Positions 13,479-13,567 of a DNA stretch of 13,567 nucleotides are shown here, piece after piece. Origin of the DNA: Clostridiales bacterium (GTDB taxonomy: Bacteria; Bacillota; Clostridia; Oscillospirales; Oscillospiraceae); assembly GCA_004556205.1 (NCBI GenBank), contig SFIL01000034.1:1-13567 (forward strand), written 5' to 3'. Positions within the stretch are counted from its first letter, which is position 1, and the number at the start of each line of letters is the position of its first letter. A program made the position numbers and the translations under genes. The notes beneath the pieces are model-generated. The model searched no databases, was not told the DNA's origin, and saw only the letters and a list, made by a program, of their open reading frames with translations.

Positions 13479-13567
13479 AACACGGCTTTACAGGAGATCG
13501 CGCTCCTTTCGGAGGTCTGCAAGCGTGTAACAGTCGTGCAAAACCTCGCTTTTCTGACCGGCGAGGA
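13469..13567 (+). repeat. 99-bp direct repeat, terminal copy at the window edge
   Basis: Exact copy of 13127-13225, joined to the preceding trxB 3' segment through a GC-rich microhomology (CGGCGGCGGCA). It ends on the last base of the window, and the internal copy ends exactly where the trxB frame breaks. Either the assembly loops here or the cell has a 342-bp tandem rearrangement. Confidence 0.95.

Noticed and set aside
13127..13567. The 99-bp repeat as part of a diversity-generating element, CRISPR or mobile element
   Set aside because: There are only two copies, identical, both derived from trxB coding sequence, with no template-variable mutations, reverse transcriptase, spacers, terminal inverted repeats or transposase. 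An assembly loop or a simple tandem rearrangement explains it.

Overview
The window (moderately GC-rich) looks like a chromosomal housekeeping stretch from an anaerobic, Gram-positive-lineage Firmicute, most likely a gut-type Clostridia. The reasons are: Prp protease encoded between ribosomal proteins L21 and L27; an Nfn-type flavoprotein pair; an oxygen-sensitive class III ribonucleotide reductase (NrdD/NrdG); an LytR-CpsA-Psr wall protein; and strong sigma-A style promoters with AGGAGG-like ribosome binding sites. The organism is inferred from gene content, not from a marker-gene search.

Layout, left to right. (1) Positions 1-775, minus strand: the rplU-prp-rpmA ribosomal operon, with only the first seven codons of rpmA inside the window, a leader hairpin and a clear promoter. 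(2) Positions 783-3464, plus strand: a divergent apbE-NusG_II pair (flavin transfer to extracytoplasmic proteins), then an exported coiled-coil M23 peptidase with its own promoter. (3) Positions 3473-9418, minus strand: a LCP-family protein, a 2-hydroxyacid dehydrogenase overlapping gluQ, the nfnA-nfnB pair with its own promoter, and a small CBS-domain protein placed just behind the nfnB terminator. (4) Positions 9479-13567, plus strand: nrdG-nrdD-trxB-like operon, preceded by a promoter and two NrdR-box-like sites 32 bp apart. NrdD carries a fused C-terminal redoxin domain with a CPKC motif, and the next gene is a thioredoxin-reductase-like flavoprotein. Together these suggest a self-contained route for reducing the ribonucleotide reductase.

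The right end is abnormal. The trxB-like gene loses roughly 27-30 codons and its frame at about 13226. Its 3' part then runs into a 99-bp exact copy of an internal trxB segment, and that copy ends on the last base of the window. The geometry looks like an assembly-graph loop at a contig end, although a real tandem rearrangement cannot be excluded from sequence alone. Apart from that, I see no mobile element, CRISPR array, tRNA, rRNA or evident novel defence system. The most interesting biology is the NrdD-redoxin fusion with its unusual reductase and regulatory region.
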